A stretch of DNA of 64,000 nt from positions 4,353,001 to 4,417,000 of the forward strand of contig NZ_CP147020.1 of the NCBI RefSeq assembly GCF_037126435.1, written 5' to 3'. The translations under genes and the position numbers were made by a program. Under the pieces are notes generated by a model, which saw only the letters and a list, made by a program, of their open reading frames with translations, ran no database searches and had not been told where the DNA came from. Shown one piece after another: positions 27,580 to 36,841 of the stretch. How positions within the stretch are numbered: position 1 is the first letter of the stretch; each line of letters begins with the position of its first letter. Origin of the DNA: Bernardetia sp. ABR2-2B (GTDB lineage Bacteria; Bacteroidota; Bacteroidia; Cytophagales; Bernardetiaceae).

Positions 27580-29817
27580 ATGTCAAGAAAAACTCCCTTT
27601 GTCTTTTCTGTATGTCTCTTACTCTTTTTTGTAAGCCTGAAAATTGATGCTCAAACTGTATTAGATGTAGCCGAAACAACTACTTTAGATTTAAGCAAAA
27701 ATAGATTATTTTACGAAGATAAAACAGGAAAGCTCACTTTTGAAGAAATACAAAATTCAAAATTTGATAAAGAATTTCGAACTTCTGATAAAGACATTCT
27801 AAACTATGGCTTTACAACTTCGACGATTTGGCTAAAAGTAAAATTAAAGAATTCTAACCTACAACAAGATGAGTATTTAGCCTTAGTAAATTCTCCTATG
27901 CTAGATGAAGTTGATTTTTATTTTCAAAAATCAAATCAAAATGAGTATTCAGTATATAAAACTGGAGATAGACAGCCTTTTATAGAGCGATTAATTAATA
28001 ATAGAAATTTTTTATATCCACTTAATTTTAGTGATACCACTATACGCACTTTATATCTAAGAGTTGCTAACAAAACGCCTTTACAAGTTCCTTTTGAGAT
28101 TATTACAAAATCAGATTATCAAGTAAAAGCCAATAAAGATGAACTAGGTTACGGTCTTTTTTATGGTATATTGTGTATTATGATAGCCTATAATTTCTTT
28201 GTTTTCTTATCTCTAAAAGACTTAAATTATCTCTATTATATCATTACCATTTTTGGCTCTCTTACTGTATTTTTTTCTTTATCAGGGCATCAAGGTCAAT
28301 ATTTATTTCCCCAAAATCCATTATTTGCGAATCAATTTGTACCATTTGGTTCAAGTCTTATAATGATAGGTTTGTCGCTTTTTACTATTTATTTTAATGA
28401 TGTCCGAAAGTATAGTTTAGTATTTTATCGTTTACTTTTATCTTTTACTCTTGCGGGTTGTTTTGTTCTAATATTTATTTTTCTAAAATCCTATTGGTAT
28501 GGAAAGATTGGTTTTTTTACAAATATTGTAGGTTTATTTGAGCTAATTATTGTTTTATTGGCAAGTATTTATTGTTTTAAGAGAGGTCAAAAATCAGCTC
28601 GTTTTTTTATCTTAGCGTTTTCTCTTTATGTGTGTGGGCTTGTAACCTTAATCTTCAAAAACTTAGGTATTCTTCCAGTTAATTTCTTGACAGCCAATGC
28701 TGGTGAAATAGGAGCTAGTTTAGAGGTATTATTCCTTTCTTTTGCTCTAAGTGATAGATATAATTTGTACAGAAAACAAAAAGAAGCTACTCAAAAAGAA
28801 CTAATAACCGTAGAAAAAGAAGCAAAAGAAACCTTAGAACTAAAAGTGCAGAAAAGAACTTCGCAGCTACAAAAAGTAAATAAAGAACTTACAACTCTAA
28901 ATGAGGAAACGCATCAACAGAGCGAAGAAATTATGGCGCAAAGAGATGCTCTCTCAAAGACTATGTCTGACTTGGAGGAAACAGTTAAGGAGTTGAACAA
29001 ACAAAAAACGGATATTATTTCAAGTATTAATTATGCCAAAACGATTCAGACAGCGATGCTTCCTTTAGAAGAGTGCATTGCTCATTCTTTAGATAATTTT
29101 TTTATTTTCAATAAACCTCGTGATATTGTAAGTGGCGATTTTTATTTCTTTGAGGATAAAGGAACACATATTATTTTTGCTGTTTTAGATTGTACAGGAC
29201 ATGGTGTTCCGGGGGCATTTATGTCAATGATTGGACACGAGATTCTTAGTGATGCAATTAATGTAAAAAAGATTTATTCTCCAGATTTGATTTTAGAAGA
29301 GTTGCATAAAGGAATTCGAAATACATTACAACAAGAACAAACTGCAAATCGTGATGGAATGGATGCTGTTATTGTTTCTATCAAAAAAAATGATATAGAA
29401 AGTACAGATTCAAAATTTGAATACTTGGAATATGCTGGTGCAATGAATCCTTTCTATTATATACAAAAGCATTTAGATAAAAATAAAGACCAAACTCCTA
29501 TCTGTCAATCTATAAAAGCCACAAAAAGAGCATTAGGAGGAAAACAAAAAGAGAACGAAATAAGAAAGTTTGAAAAACATAGAGTCGAATTAGAAGGCTA
29601 TCAAACTAAATTTTGGCTTTGTACAGATGGTTTTCAAGACCAGTTTGGAGGAGAAAAGAATAGAAAATTTATGGTAAAAAGTTTTAGAGAACTATTATTT
29701 TCTATGCACAACAAAGATACTAAGGAACAACATAAAATGGTAAGAACAACATTTCGAAACTGGAAAGGGTTCAATAACCAAGTGGATGATGTACTCGTAA
29801 TTGGTGTAGAAATTTAA
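27580..29817 (+). CDS. 7TM-DISM receptor with SpoIIE-type PP2C phosphatase
   Basis: 745 residues. The signal peptide is about 1-24. An extracellular 7TMR-DISMED2-like beta domain follows (about 35-175), then seven membrane helices (about 190-400), a coiled coil (about 405-495) and a SpoIIE phosphatase domain (about 510-745). The last has FNKPRDIVSGDFYFFED and FAVLDCTGHGVPGAFMSMIG with metal-binding Asp residues. It probably dephosphorylates an anti-anti-sigma (STAS) protein in response to an external ligand. No STAS or anti-sigma gene is adjacent. The gene is bracketed by 67-bp direct repeats. Confidence 0.92.
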   Translation: MSRKTPFVFSVCLLLFFVSLKIDAQTVLDVAETTTLDLSKNRLFYEDKTGKLTFEEIQNSKFDKEFRTSDKDILNYGFTTSTIWLKVKLKNSNLQQDEYLALVNSPMLDEVDFYFQKSNQNEYSVYKTGDRQPFIERLINNRNFLYPLNFSDTTIRTLYLRVANKTPLQVPFEIITKSDYQVKANKDELGYGLFYGILCIMIAYNFFVFLSLKDLNYLYYIITIFGSLTVFFSLSGHQGQYLFPQNPLFANQFVPFGSSLIMIGLSLFTIYFNDVRKYSLVFYRLLLSFTLAGCFVLIFIFLKSYWYGKIGFFTNIVGLFELIIVLLASIYCFKRGQKSARFFILAFSLYVCGLVTLIFKNLGILPVNFLTANAGEIGASLEVLFLSFALSDRYNLYRKQKEATQKELITVEKEAKETLELKVQKRTSQLQKVNKELTTLNEETHQQSEEIMAQRDALSKTMSDLEETVKELNKQKTDIISSINYAKTIQTAMLPLEECIAHSLDNFFIFNKPRDIVSGDFYFFEDKGTHIIFAVLDCTGHGVPGAFMSMIGHEILSDAINVKKIYSPDLILEELHKGIRNTLQQEQTANRDGMDAVIVSIKKNDIESTDSKFEYLEYAGAMNPFYYIQKHLDKNKDQTPICQSIKATKRALGGKQKENEIRKFEKHRVELEGYQTKFWLCTDGFQDQFGGEKNRKFMVKSFRELLFSMHNKDTKEQHKMVRTTFRNWKGFNNQVDDVLVIGVEI

Positions 29818-29825
29818 CAAAAGAA

Positions 29826-29892
29826 ACCTTATTTTTTATTGAAACAAAATCATAAAAAGTAAGGTTTTTTGTTGTGTTTAGGTTTCTTATTT
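29826..29892 (+). repeat. 67-bp direct repeat with terminator, copy 2
   Basis: Same hairpin and T-run as 27383-27449, starting nine bases after the phosphatase stop. The distance to the next gene start is only 22 bp. Confidence 0.9.
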
Positions 29893-29914
29893 CTTTCTCT
29901 ATTTATCAAAAAAA

Positions 29915-30817
29915 ATGCTTAAAATTGCTTTTTCTCCTATCTATGCACATCCTTTGCCTGAAAAACATCGTTTTCCAATGTTAAAATATGAGTTGTTGCC
30001 AGAGCAATTAATCTATGAAGGAACAGCAACAAAAGAAAATTTCTTTGAACCAGTACCTATTTCAGAGGAGAAAATTTTGAGAGCGCATACCCTAGAGTAT
30101 TGGAACAAACTCAAAACACTTTCACTTACGAAAAAAGAAGAGCGAAAAACAGGTTTTCCACTTTCAGCAAAACTCATAGAAAGAGAAATTACGATTGCAG
30201 GAGGAACAATCCAAAACACAGAATTTGCATTAAAATATGGTGTAAGTTTGAATATTGCAGGAGGAACACACCACGCTTTTACAGAACATGGAGAAGGTTT
30301 TTGTCTTTTAAATGATATTGCTTTAGGAGCATATCATTTGATTGATGAATATAATTTTGATAAAATATTAGTAGTAGATTTAGACGTTCATCAAGGAAAT
30401 GGAACAGCAGAAATATTTTCAACTGAAAAGCGAGTTTTTACATTCAGTATGCACGGAGAAAAAAATTATCCTTATAAAAAAGAAAATTCAGATTTAGATA
30501 TTGAGCTAAAAGATGGAACAGACGACAAGGCGTATTTAAAAGTCTTAAAGGAAACCTTACCTAAACTTATTCAAGAACAAGAACCTCAATTTATATTTTT
30601 CCAATCTGGTGTAGATGTACTTGAAACTGATAAATTAGGACGTTTGGGAGTGAGTTTGCAGGGATGTAGAGAGCGAGATTTATTTGTTTTTAGGGAATGT
30701 AAAAAAAACAATATTCCCGTTTCTGTCAGTATGGGAGGGGGATATTCGCCCAAAATTGCTGATATTGTAGAAGCACATGCCAACACATATCGTTTGGCGC
30801 ACGAAATCTATTTTTAA
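29915..30817 (+). CDS. Histone deacetylase-family amidohydrolase
   Basis: 300 residues, the short bacterial form. Zinc amidohydrolase that removes acetyl or related groups from lysines or polyamines. Motifs: NIAGGTHHAF with the paired His, DLDVHQGNGT with zinc-binding Asp and His, FQSGVDVL with another metal Asp-like position, and the loop SMGGGYSP. The FCLLNDIALGA segment is conserved across the family. No partner gene is adjacent that would reveal the substrate. Confidence 0.92.
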   Translation: MLKIAFSPIYAHPLPEKHRFPMLKYELLPEQLIYEGTATKENFFEPVPISEEKILRAHTLEYWNKLKTLSLTKKEERKTGFPLSAKLIEREITIAGGTIQNTEFALKYGVSLNIAGGTHHAFTEHGEGFCLLNDIALGAYHLIDEYNFDKILVVDLDVHQGNGTAEIFSTEKRVFTFSMHGEKNYPYKKENSDLDIELKDGTDDKAYLKVLKETLPKLIQEQEPQFIFFQSGVDVLETDKLGRLGVSLQGCRERDLFVFRECKKNNIPVSVSMGGGYSPKIADIVEAHANTYRLAHEIYF

Positions 30818-30873
30818 GAAAATAAATATTCTACTCTTTTGCGACAAAAGAATTTGTAGCAACGTATTGATGA

Positions 30874-31014
30874 GAGCTTGTTTAAGAATATAGATTTTTC
30901 CTTAGAATTGGGTTTGCAAACCCAATTCTAAGGAAAAGTAACCATGCCATTGTTGGTGTTTTAGCGAAGCGACACCAACAAATACACGCACAAACCTTAT
31001 TCTTAAACAACTTC
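30874..31014. mobile_element. 141-bp double-hairpin element, copy A
   Basis: Ends gagcttgtttaagaat (30874-30889) and attcttaaacaacttc (30999-31014). Inside is a perfect 38-bp palindrome (30898-30935, centre gggtttg/caaaccc), followed by the REP-like hairpin at 30950-30981. An element of exactly the same length and order is at 48716-48856. No reading frame. Confidence 0.85.
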
Positions 31015-31053
31015 ATAGACAAAAATAATTCTCAATCTTAACTTTTAATTTTT

Positions 31054-31746
31054 ATGAATCGTTTTATCATCTTACTGACAGCTATTTCTTTATTATTGAT
31101 TTCGGCTACATTTCCTTCAAATTCTAATCTAGCTACTACATCTATTTCAGAAAATAGTAGTATTACATCTTCAAAGAACAATTCTGAAAACAAATCAGAG
31201 AAAAAAGGAAAGAAAGCTCAAAAGAAACAAATTAAAAAAAAGAAGAGAAATAAGTTTAAGCCTTTTCAAGCTCTTCGTCAAATAAGACAGCTCAAAAAAG
31301 CAATCAAGCAGAGCAAAAAAAACTACAAAGAAAATTATCCTAAAGTAGCCAAAAGTAAAAAAGATGGTGATGATTGTGATGTTCCTGCTAATAAATTAGA
31401 TTGGAGAGTTGCTTTAGCTCTTGGGTGTGTAATTGCTATGATTGCACTTCCTATACTTGCAGGTTTAGCAGGAATTTATATTGGAGCTTCCTCTGCAGGT
31501 GTTGGAGCAGTAAACGTTCTTGCTCCAATTGCTGGTTTTTTATCTCCCATACTGGGATTAGTCGGCTTTTTTGTAGGATTAAGACAACTGAAAAAATACA
31601 GTTATAAAAACGATTGCGAGAATTATGCAGCTAATCGTAAAAATAGAACCGTTGCCTTGATTGCTACTATTATAGGTGGGATTGTTCCCCTTGTTTTTCT
31701 TCTTTTCATCATATTACTCATCTTATCACTTTCAGTTGCTTTCTAA
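31054..31746 (+). CDS. Lys-rich membrane protein of a local paralogue family
   Basis: 230 residues. The signal-like N-terminal helix is about 1-20, then a Ser/Asn segment, a strongly basic stretch (about 45-100, KKGKKAQKKQIKKKKR) and two to three membrane helices (about 125-180 and 205-228). The basic-then-membrane layout recurs in the smaller proteins at 43283 and 43748. Function unknown; the family seems limited to this lineage. It starts 39 bp after the 141-bp element. Confidence 0.7.
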   Translation: MNRFIILLTAISLLLISATFPSNSNLATTSISENSSITSSKNNSENKSEKKGKKAQKKQIKKKKRNKFKPFQALRQIRQLKKAIKQSKKNYKENYPKVAKSKKDGDDCDVPANKLDWRVALALGCVIAMIALPILAGLAGIYIGASSAGVGAVNVLAPIAGFLSPILGLVGFFVGLRQLKKYSYKNDCENYAANRKNRTVALIATIIGGIVPLVFLLFIILLILSLSVAF

Positions 31747-31755
31747 AAAAAATGT

Positions 31756-31790
31756 AATACAAAAAATCTTGCAAGAAAGTATTTTGTATT
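31756..31790 (+). terminator. Hairpin after the 31054 gene
   Basis: aatacaaaaa and attttgtatt form nearly perfect arms around the small palindrome tcttgcaaga. Confidence 0.5.
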
Positions 31791-31887
31791 TTGAAAACTG
31801 CTCTTATTTTTCAAACTTTGGATAAAATATAATCTTTTCATTCAGATTATAAAAAGTTAGAAACAAACACGTAAAAAAACACTAAAA

Positions 31888-32580
31888 ATGAATAAAGTCT
31901 ATCCCAACGCAGAGACTGCCCTTGAAGGCATAGAAGACAACATGACACTTATGTTAGGTGGTTTTGGTCTTTGTGGAATCCCTGAAAATTCTATTACTGC
32001 CCTTGTAAAAAGTGGTGTAAAAGGTCTTACTTGTATTTCTAATAATGCAGGTGTAGATGATTTTGGAATCGGTTTGATGCTTCAAAAACGCCAAGTAAAG
32101 AAAATGATTTCTTCGTATGTAGGAGAAAATGCTGAATTTGAAAGACAACTTCTATCAGGCGAATTGGAAGTTGATTTAATCCCACAAGGAACTTTAGCAG
32201 AAAGATGCCGAGCAGGTGGCGCAGGAATCCCTGCATTTTTTACACCAGCAGGGTTTGGAACAGAAGTAGCCGAAGGAAAAGAAACAAGAGAATACAATGG
32301 CAAGATGTACGTTTTGGAAGAAGCACTACACGCAGACTTTGCTTTCGTAAAAGCGTGGAAAGGCGACAAACAAGGAAACCTAATTTTCAAAGGAACGGCA
32401 AGAAATTTCAATCCAATGATGGCAATGGCTGGAAAAATTACGGTTGTAGAAGTAGAAGAATTGGTAGAAAATGGAGAGTTAGACCCTAATTTTATCCATA
32501 TTCCAGGGATTTTTGTACAACGCATTTTTGAAGGAAAGGATTATGAAAAGCGTATTGAAAAACGTACAGTAAATAATTAG
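31888..32580 (+). CDS. 3-oxoacid CoA-transferase subunit A
   Basis: 230 residues. Family I CoA-transferase alpha subunit (scoA/atoD type), which with the beta subunit moves CoA between succinate and acetoacetate or similar acids, feeding ketone-body or branched-chain breakdown. Conserved parts: [15 protein letters not shown] near the N-terminus, [15 protein letters not shown], and the [20 protein letters not shown] block. Normal length. The beta subunit follows 95 bp later; the gap holds two palindromes. Confidence 0.95.
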   Translation: MNKVYPNAETALEGIEDNMTLMLGGFGLCGIPENSITALVKSGVKGLTCISNNAGVDDFGIGLMLQKRQVKKMISSYVGENAEFERQLLSGELEVDLIPQGTLAERCRAGGAGIPAFFTPAGFGTEVAEGKETREYNGKMYVLEEALHADFAFVKAWKGDKQGNLIFKGTARNFNPMMAMAGKITVVEVEELVENGELDPNFIHIPGIFVQRIFEGKDYEKRIEKRTVNN

Positions 32581-32581
32581 C

Positions 32582-32658
32582 CGACAACTTCCAAGCTGTC
32601 GTAATAAAATTACTATAAAATATTAAAACAACTCTGACACTTGGAAAGTGTCAGCTAC
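32582..32658. repeat. Paired GACACTTCC-type palindromes between CoA-transferase genes
   Basis: cgacaacttccaagctgtcg at 32582-32601 and ctgacacttggaaagtgtcag at 32634-32654. The 25-base string 32634-32658 is the exact reverse complement of 46659-46683, and a close copy lies at 37491-37515. Confidence 0.8.
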
Positions 32659-32675
32659 ATATACACAAAAAAATT

Positions 32676-33329
32676 ATGTTAGATAAATTTGGAATCGCAA
32701 AACGCATTGCACAAGAGTTGCAAGACGGTTTTTATGTCAATTTAGGAATTGGAATCCCTACTTTAGTTTCTAATTACGTACCAGAAGAAATAGATGTAGT
32801 TCTTCAATCCGAAAATGGACTTTTAGGAATGGGACCTTACCCAACCGAAGAAAATGTTGATGCAGACCTTATCAATGCAGGAAAAGAGACAGTTACAACA
32901 CTTGCAGGTTCTTCAATTTTTGATTCTTCTATGAGCTTTGCCATGATTCGTGGTGGACATGTGGACTTGACGGTTTTGGGAGCAATGGAAGTTTCTGAAA
33001 ATGGAGATATTGCCAACTGGAAAATTCCTAAAGTAATGGTAAAAGGAATGGGTGGTGCAATGGATTTGGTAGCTTCTGCTCAAAATATCATTGTTGCGAT
33101 GATGCACACCAACAAAAAAGGACAGTCAAAACTATTGAAACGATGCGCTTTACCAATCACAGGGTTAGGTTGTGTAAAGAAAATTGTTACTAATTTAGCT
33201 GTGATTGATGTTACAGAGGATGGTTTTGTTTTGCGTGAACGTGTGCCAAATGTGAGCGTAGAGGAAATTAAAAATGCCACAGAAGGAAAATTGATTATTC
33301 CTGATAATGTGCCTGAAATGAAGATATAG
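32676..33329 (+). CDS. 3-oxoacid CoA-transferase subunit B
   Basis: 217 residues. Beta subunit carrying the catalytic Glu (Glu46 in [11 protein letters not shown]) that forms the CoA thioester. Other family blocks are [12 protein letters not shown] near residue 20, [15 protein letters not shown] and [11 protein letters not shown]. It forms the active enzyme with the 31888 product. The start ATG lies 18 bp after the second palindrome of the intergenic repeat. A MITE-like element follows directly after the stop. Confidence 0.95.
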   Translation: MLDKFGIAKRIAQELQDGFYVNLGIGIPTLVSNYVPEEIDVVLQSENGLLGMGPYPTEENVDADLINAGKETVTTLAGSSIFDSSMSFAMIRGGHVDLTVLGAMEVSENGDIANWKIPKVMVKGMGGAMDLVASAQNIIVAMMHTNKKGQSKLLKRCALPITGLGCVKKIVTNLAVIDVTEDGFVLRERVPNVSVEEIKNATEGKLIIPDNVPEMKI

Positions 33330-33348
33330 ATTATTTTTTTTACATTTT

Positions 33349-33559
33349 TTGCAGTATAAAGTTATACAGGGTGTGTTCATAAAACATTTTTAATCAAAAA
33401 AATAATTGTATTTTTTAGACTTTGACAGTCCTTTCATAAGGTTGTCAATAGTTTAAAAAATGAATAAAGGTGCTTATCAACTATTGTCAAAGTCATTTCG
33501 GATTACCGAAAAACTATTGTCAAAGTTTTATGAACATGCTCTGTAAAGTTATACTGCAA
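33349..33559. mobile_element. About 210-bp inverted-repeat element with nested TTTGACAG element
   Basis: The left end ttgcagtataaagttatac (33349 on) runs for about 37 bp and is matched by an imperfect inverted copy ending in ttatactgcaa (about 33523-33559). Within it, 33419-33530 has TTTGACAGTCC / CTATTGTCAAAG ends and matches, in inverse orientation, the element at 58271-58378. No coding capacity. Confidence 0.75.
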
Positions 33560-33566
33560 AGAATAT

Positions 33567-33902
33567 ATGATATTTTTTTCTAAACTAAATCGTGAAATGG
33601 GATATAAACAAAGCAAAGATACTCCTTCAATGGAAAGAGAACTAAATTATCTTTTAGGAGATCTCTGTATAAAATGGGGATTTTGTATTCCTCCAGATGA
33701 TTGGTCTGAAATTTCAAAAATGGAATATTATATGGCTGAAAATTTCGCAAAAGATGTTGTTGAAGCAGAAGGAATGAACCCAAATGAAGAACATAAGTGG
33801 GTACGAGATATAGCCAAAAGATTCAGAGAACGATTTGGAAGTAATGAAATTGATATTGAAACCTTTGAAGATAGGATAAGAGGTAAAGTAGAAAAATGGT
33901 AA
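33567..33902 (+). CDS. Hypothetical protein
   Basis: Up to 111 residues; ATG 33567 or ATG 33597 (MGYKQ), the latter avoiding the hydrophobic N-terminal stub. Mostly alpha-helical and charged, with CIPPDDWSEISKMEYY and WVRDIAKRFRERFG. No signal peptide or known domain. Because it begins just seven bases after a transposable-type element, its promoter may lie within that element. Confidence 0.55.
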   Translation: MIFFSKLNREMGYKQSKDTPSMERELNYLLGDLCIKWGFCIPPDDWSEISKMEYYMAENFAKDVVEAEGMNPNEEHKWVRDIAKRFRERFGSNEIDIETFEDRIRGKVEKW

Positions 33903-33936
33903 ATATTATAGTAGCTAAACTTATCAAAAAATTTCA

Positions 33937-35451
33937 ATGAAAGAAAAATCAGTAGAACCTTTACGCCCTCTTACACTTCTTTTTTACATTACTTGTATTT
34001 CACTTGTAATAATGGTTCTTTCGCCTGTCGAAATCTCTATGAGTGAGGGTTTTACAATGAATGTTTTTACGCTTGATGATTTGAGTCCACTTGCTGATAC
34101 TACTCAAAAAAAGGAGTTAGATTTTATTGCAGATATTCAAGATAAAGTAGAGAATGCCGAAAACTTAACTACGGATACTTTAGAACTTACAAAAGAGGAT
34201 TCGTTGCAGTTTGCTAATGTAGAAGATACCGTTTTGCAAGAGGAGCGTTATGAGCCTGTTGTTCCTGCTCGTCAGGCAATAGAGTTTCCACCTCAAAACC
34301 CTGATGCGCTCAATTCTTTTTTTGCTTCTCTTCAATCCCTTTCTAAAAAACCTAATTTGATTCGAATTCTTCATTATGGAGATTCTCAGATTGAAGGCGA
34401 CCGTATTAGTTCGTATTTGAGAGGACGTTTTCAGCATCGTTTTGGTGGTTGTGGAGTGGGTCTTGTTCCTGTTTATGTTCGTGGAAATGTTCGTGCTACA
34501 CTTTTTACAAGCTATTCTCCTAACTGGACAAAGTATGCCTACATAGACCAAAAGAAAAAACCTCGTCATAATAAATTAGGTCTTCTGACAGAATACGACC
34601 GTTTTACAAACCCGACTGTTCATGATGATTCACTTCATGCAGAAATGAAACACGCTTGGGTTCGTTTTACAGACCCAAAATTAGGATATAAAAAAGCAAC
34701 AAAGATTGAAAATGTGAAATTTATTTATCGCAATCCTTCTGCGCCTTTGGCTTTTCAATTGAATCTTAATGGAGACGAAGTAATTGATAAACAAGATTTA
34801 CCAAAAAGTTCAACTTTGGCCATTCATAAAGTACCTTTAAAAACGAGTTTTAACAAAATACAAGTTCATTTAGGAAGTAAAGGAAATCCTGAAGTTTTGG
34901 GAGTTGCCTTTGATTGTAATACAGGAGTTGCTTTGGATAATGTTTCTATTCGTGGAAGTTCGGGTTTTGAAATTCCTCGCATCAATCGTGATTTTATGAA
35001 ACAACAAGTTGATAAATTACAGGTAAAACTAATTGTAGTACAGTTTGGAGTAAATATTAGTGGAGAAGGAGATTATAGTCTTTCCTATTATGAACGAATG
35101 TTTTATCGTCAGTATAATTATTTAAAATCTTTGCATCCAGATGCTTGTGTTTTGGTGGTAAGTGTTTCGGATAGAGCTAGAAAAAAAGGAACTCGTTTTG
35201 AATCTTATCCAAGTGTGGAAATAATTAGAAAAGCTCAAAAGAATGCAGCTATGAAAGCAGGGTGTGCTTTTTGGGATTTGCGTGATGCTATGGGAGGACA
35301 AAATTCGATGAGTTCGTGGGTAAATAACAAACCTTCTTTAGCGCAAAGTGATTATACTCATTTTAATGCAAGAGGTGCAAAACTAGTGGGTGAGATGCTT
35401 TATAATGCAATCAATAATGCGTATGATGATTATAAAAAACAAATTCAGTAA
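33937..35451 (+). CDS. Membrane-anchored SGNH/GDSL hydrolase
   Basis: 504 residues. One N-terminal membrane helix (about 13-32), an acidic linker (about 45-110), then an SGNH domain. Block I is LHYGDSQIEGDR with the nucleophile Ser, the Gly/Asn positions appear in VVQFGVN, and block V is DYTHFNARGAKL with the Asp-x-x-His pair. The middle region (about 230-310) is a beta-rich insert. Such enzymes are esterases, often acting on O-acetylated polysaccharide or peptidoglycan in the periplasm; the substrate is inferred only by class. Alone between short genes. Confidence 0.82.
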   Translation: MKEKSVEPLRPLTLLFYITCISLVIMVLSPVEISMSEGFTMNVFTLDDLSPLADTTQKKELDFIADIQDKVENAENLTTDTLELTKEDSLQFANVEDTVLQEERYEPVVPARQAIEFPPQNPDALNSFFASLQSLSKKPNLIRILHYGDSQIEGDRISSYLRGRFQHRFGGCGVGLVPVYVRGNVRATLFTSYSPNWTKYAYIDQKKKPRHNKLGLLTEYDRFTNPTVHDDSLHAEMKHAWVRFTDPKLGYKKATKIENVKFIYRNPSAPLAFQLNLNGDEVIDKQDLPKSSTLAIHKVPLKTSFNKIQVHLGSKGNPEVLGVAFDCNTGVALDNVSIRGSSGFEIPRINRDFMKQQVDKLQVKLIVVQFGVNISGEGDYSLSYYERMFYRQYNYLKSLHPDACVLVVSVSDRARKKGTRFESYPSVEIIRKAQKNAAMKAGCAFWDLRDAMGGQNSMSSWVNNKPSLAQSDYTHFNARGAKLVGEMLYNAINNAYDDYKKQIQ

Positions 35452-35538
35452 AAAATATAATATAAGGGAGAAAATTCGTATCTTGAAAACACTTTATATA
35501 CTCTACTGTTCATAGCTACTCACTATTTTTTTATTACC

Positions 35539-36039
35539 ATGCAAGAATTAGAATATCCAATTTATGTTTTTAATAGACCTGTTAGGACGCCTATAAGTAA
35601 GTATAACCTTCACTTAGAGCTTGAAAAACTTAAAGACACAATGGAAAAATTGTCTTTCAAAAAAGAGCAAAAAGATTTAATTAGCTGTATTTTGGGTACT
35701 TATTTCAATGAGTTAGAGAACAGATCTAAAGAGTTGGAATATCAACTTATCAAACAAACCAAAACTTCGGCTGTATTTTATGTTTGGTGTAGTACAAAAG
35801 ACTGTGAAGAACTTGTAGAAGCAGTCGAACATTGTAATCCTATGTATTTGAAAGGAGGAATTGATGCTCTTCTTCAACTTTTTACAGATACTTTTGATGC
35901 AGCCAAGCACCCTTTTCATACGTTACCAATGGCAAATATTGTCAAAGAAACACTCTCTCCAATAGAAGTAGAAAAAGAACAAACCAACGGACAAACAGGA
36001 ATGACAAAATTCGTACATAAAATTAGGCTTGGAGTATGA
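35539..36039 (+). CDS. Hypothetical protein, paralogue of the 57735 gene
   Basis: 166 residues, no signal or membrane segment. It resembles the 57735 protein at three places: YPIYVFNRPVRTPIS near the start, HCNPMYLKGGIDALLQLF near residue 105, and SPIEVEKEQ near the C-terminus. Not a known family to me; probably a cytosolic alpha/beta protein restricted to this lineage. A terminator hairpin follows at 36122-36154. Confidence 0.65.
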   Translation: MQELEYPIYVFNRPVRTPISKYNLHLELEKLKDTMEKLSFKKEQKDLISCILGTYFNELENRSKELEYQLIKQTKTSAVFYVWCSTKDCEELVEAVEHCNPMYLKGGIDALLQLFTDTFDAAKHPFHTLPMANIVKETLSPIEVEKEQTNGQTGMTKFVHKIRLGV

Positions 36040-36121
36040 TAAATATGTTTGCTTAACAAGCAGACGAGTATGTAACTCTATTTTTCATTTCCTTAAGAAA
36101 TCATTAAAATATAAAGCATAA

Positions 36122-36154
36122 AAAAAACCTTTTTTCAAAAGAAATAAGGTTTTT
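36122..36154. terminator. Bidirectional hairpin terminator
   Basis: aaaccttttttc pairs with gaaataaggttt (one mismatch), flanked by A and T runs, between convergent genes. Confidence 0.75.
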
Positions 36155-36193
36155 AGAAAGTCTTAGTTAGTTAAATTGTGATTATTGTTTTAT

Positions 36194-36577
36194 CTATATA
36201 GCATAATCGCCTAATAAGGCAACTCCTATCATCAAAACAACTAACACAACTGCCATTACTGACATAGCACTCTTATAGTCAAATTTTTTCTTTAGAATAA
36301 ATGCAAAAGAAGTAATCATTCCTACAGTAGCTCCTAATAAACCACCACCGACAGCAAAAAAGCCAATTCTACGTCCTAATTCTACTTCAGCATTTCCGAC
36401 AATTGAATGAATAACAAATACTTCTAGTCCAATAGCTATTAGAAATACGATTAAACTTGTTAGCATAATACGCATTATAAATGCAGGAGCAACTCCTTTT
36501 CTAGGTTGAATTTCGGCTTGAGGTGTATTTTTAAGTTTTGCTTGAGCTTCTTTAATTGATTCTTGGTAAGTTTCCAT
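36194..36577 (-). CDS. Small three-helix membrane protein
   Basis: 127 residues. A soluble N-terminus (1-30, METYQESIKEAQAKLK) precedes membrane helices at about 32-55, 68-92 and 102-125. The second contains GFFAVGGGLLGATVGMITS. No recognisable family. It is divergent from the NifU gene and convergent with 35539. Confidence 0.6.
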   Translation of the reverse strand: METYQESIKEAQAKLKNTPQAEIQPRKGVAPAFIMRIMLTSLIVFLIAIGLEVFVIHSIVGNAEVELGRRIGFFAVGGGLLGATVGMITSFAFILKKKFDYKSAMSVMAVVLVVLMIGVALLGDYAI

Positions 36578-36741
36578 AAAATAATGTTTTAGTTAAAAAA
36601 ATAGATTAATGTAATTTCATTGTAACCTACTTATATAACATAAAAATATCTAAATTGTTTTGATAATTTCACTTTACTTGATTATTACAATTTTTTTAGA
36701 TAGATTATCATTGTGCATTTAATTTTGGTTTGATTTTATGG

Positions 36742-36749
36742 TATCTTTG
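36742..36749 (+). promoter_or_regulatory. -7 element before the NifU-family gene
   Basis: TATCTTTG, about 93 bp before the start. TTTG motifs upstream are at unsuitable spacing (14 bp). Confidence 0.45.
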
Positions 36750-36841
36750 TAAAAAAAGATTTTAACAGAACTTAAATACTTATTTTTAGTTTCATAAGTA
36801 TTCTATATAAAAATAAATTAACCAGTATAAAATCAATAAAA

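Noticed and set aside
31954-32525. Several minus-strand frames under CoA-transferase subunit A
   Set aside because: The plus-strand protein is a clear family member; the others are codon-bias shadows.
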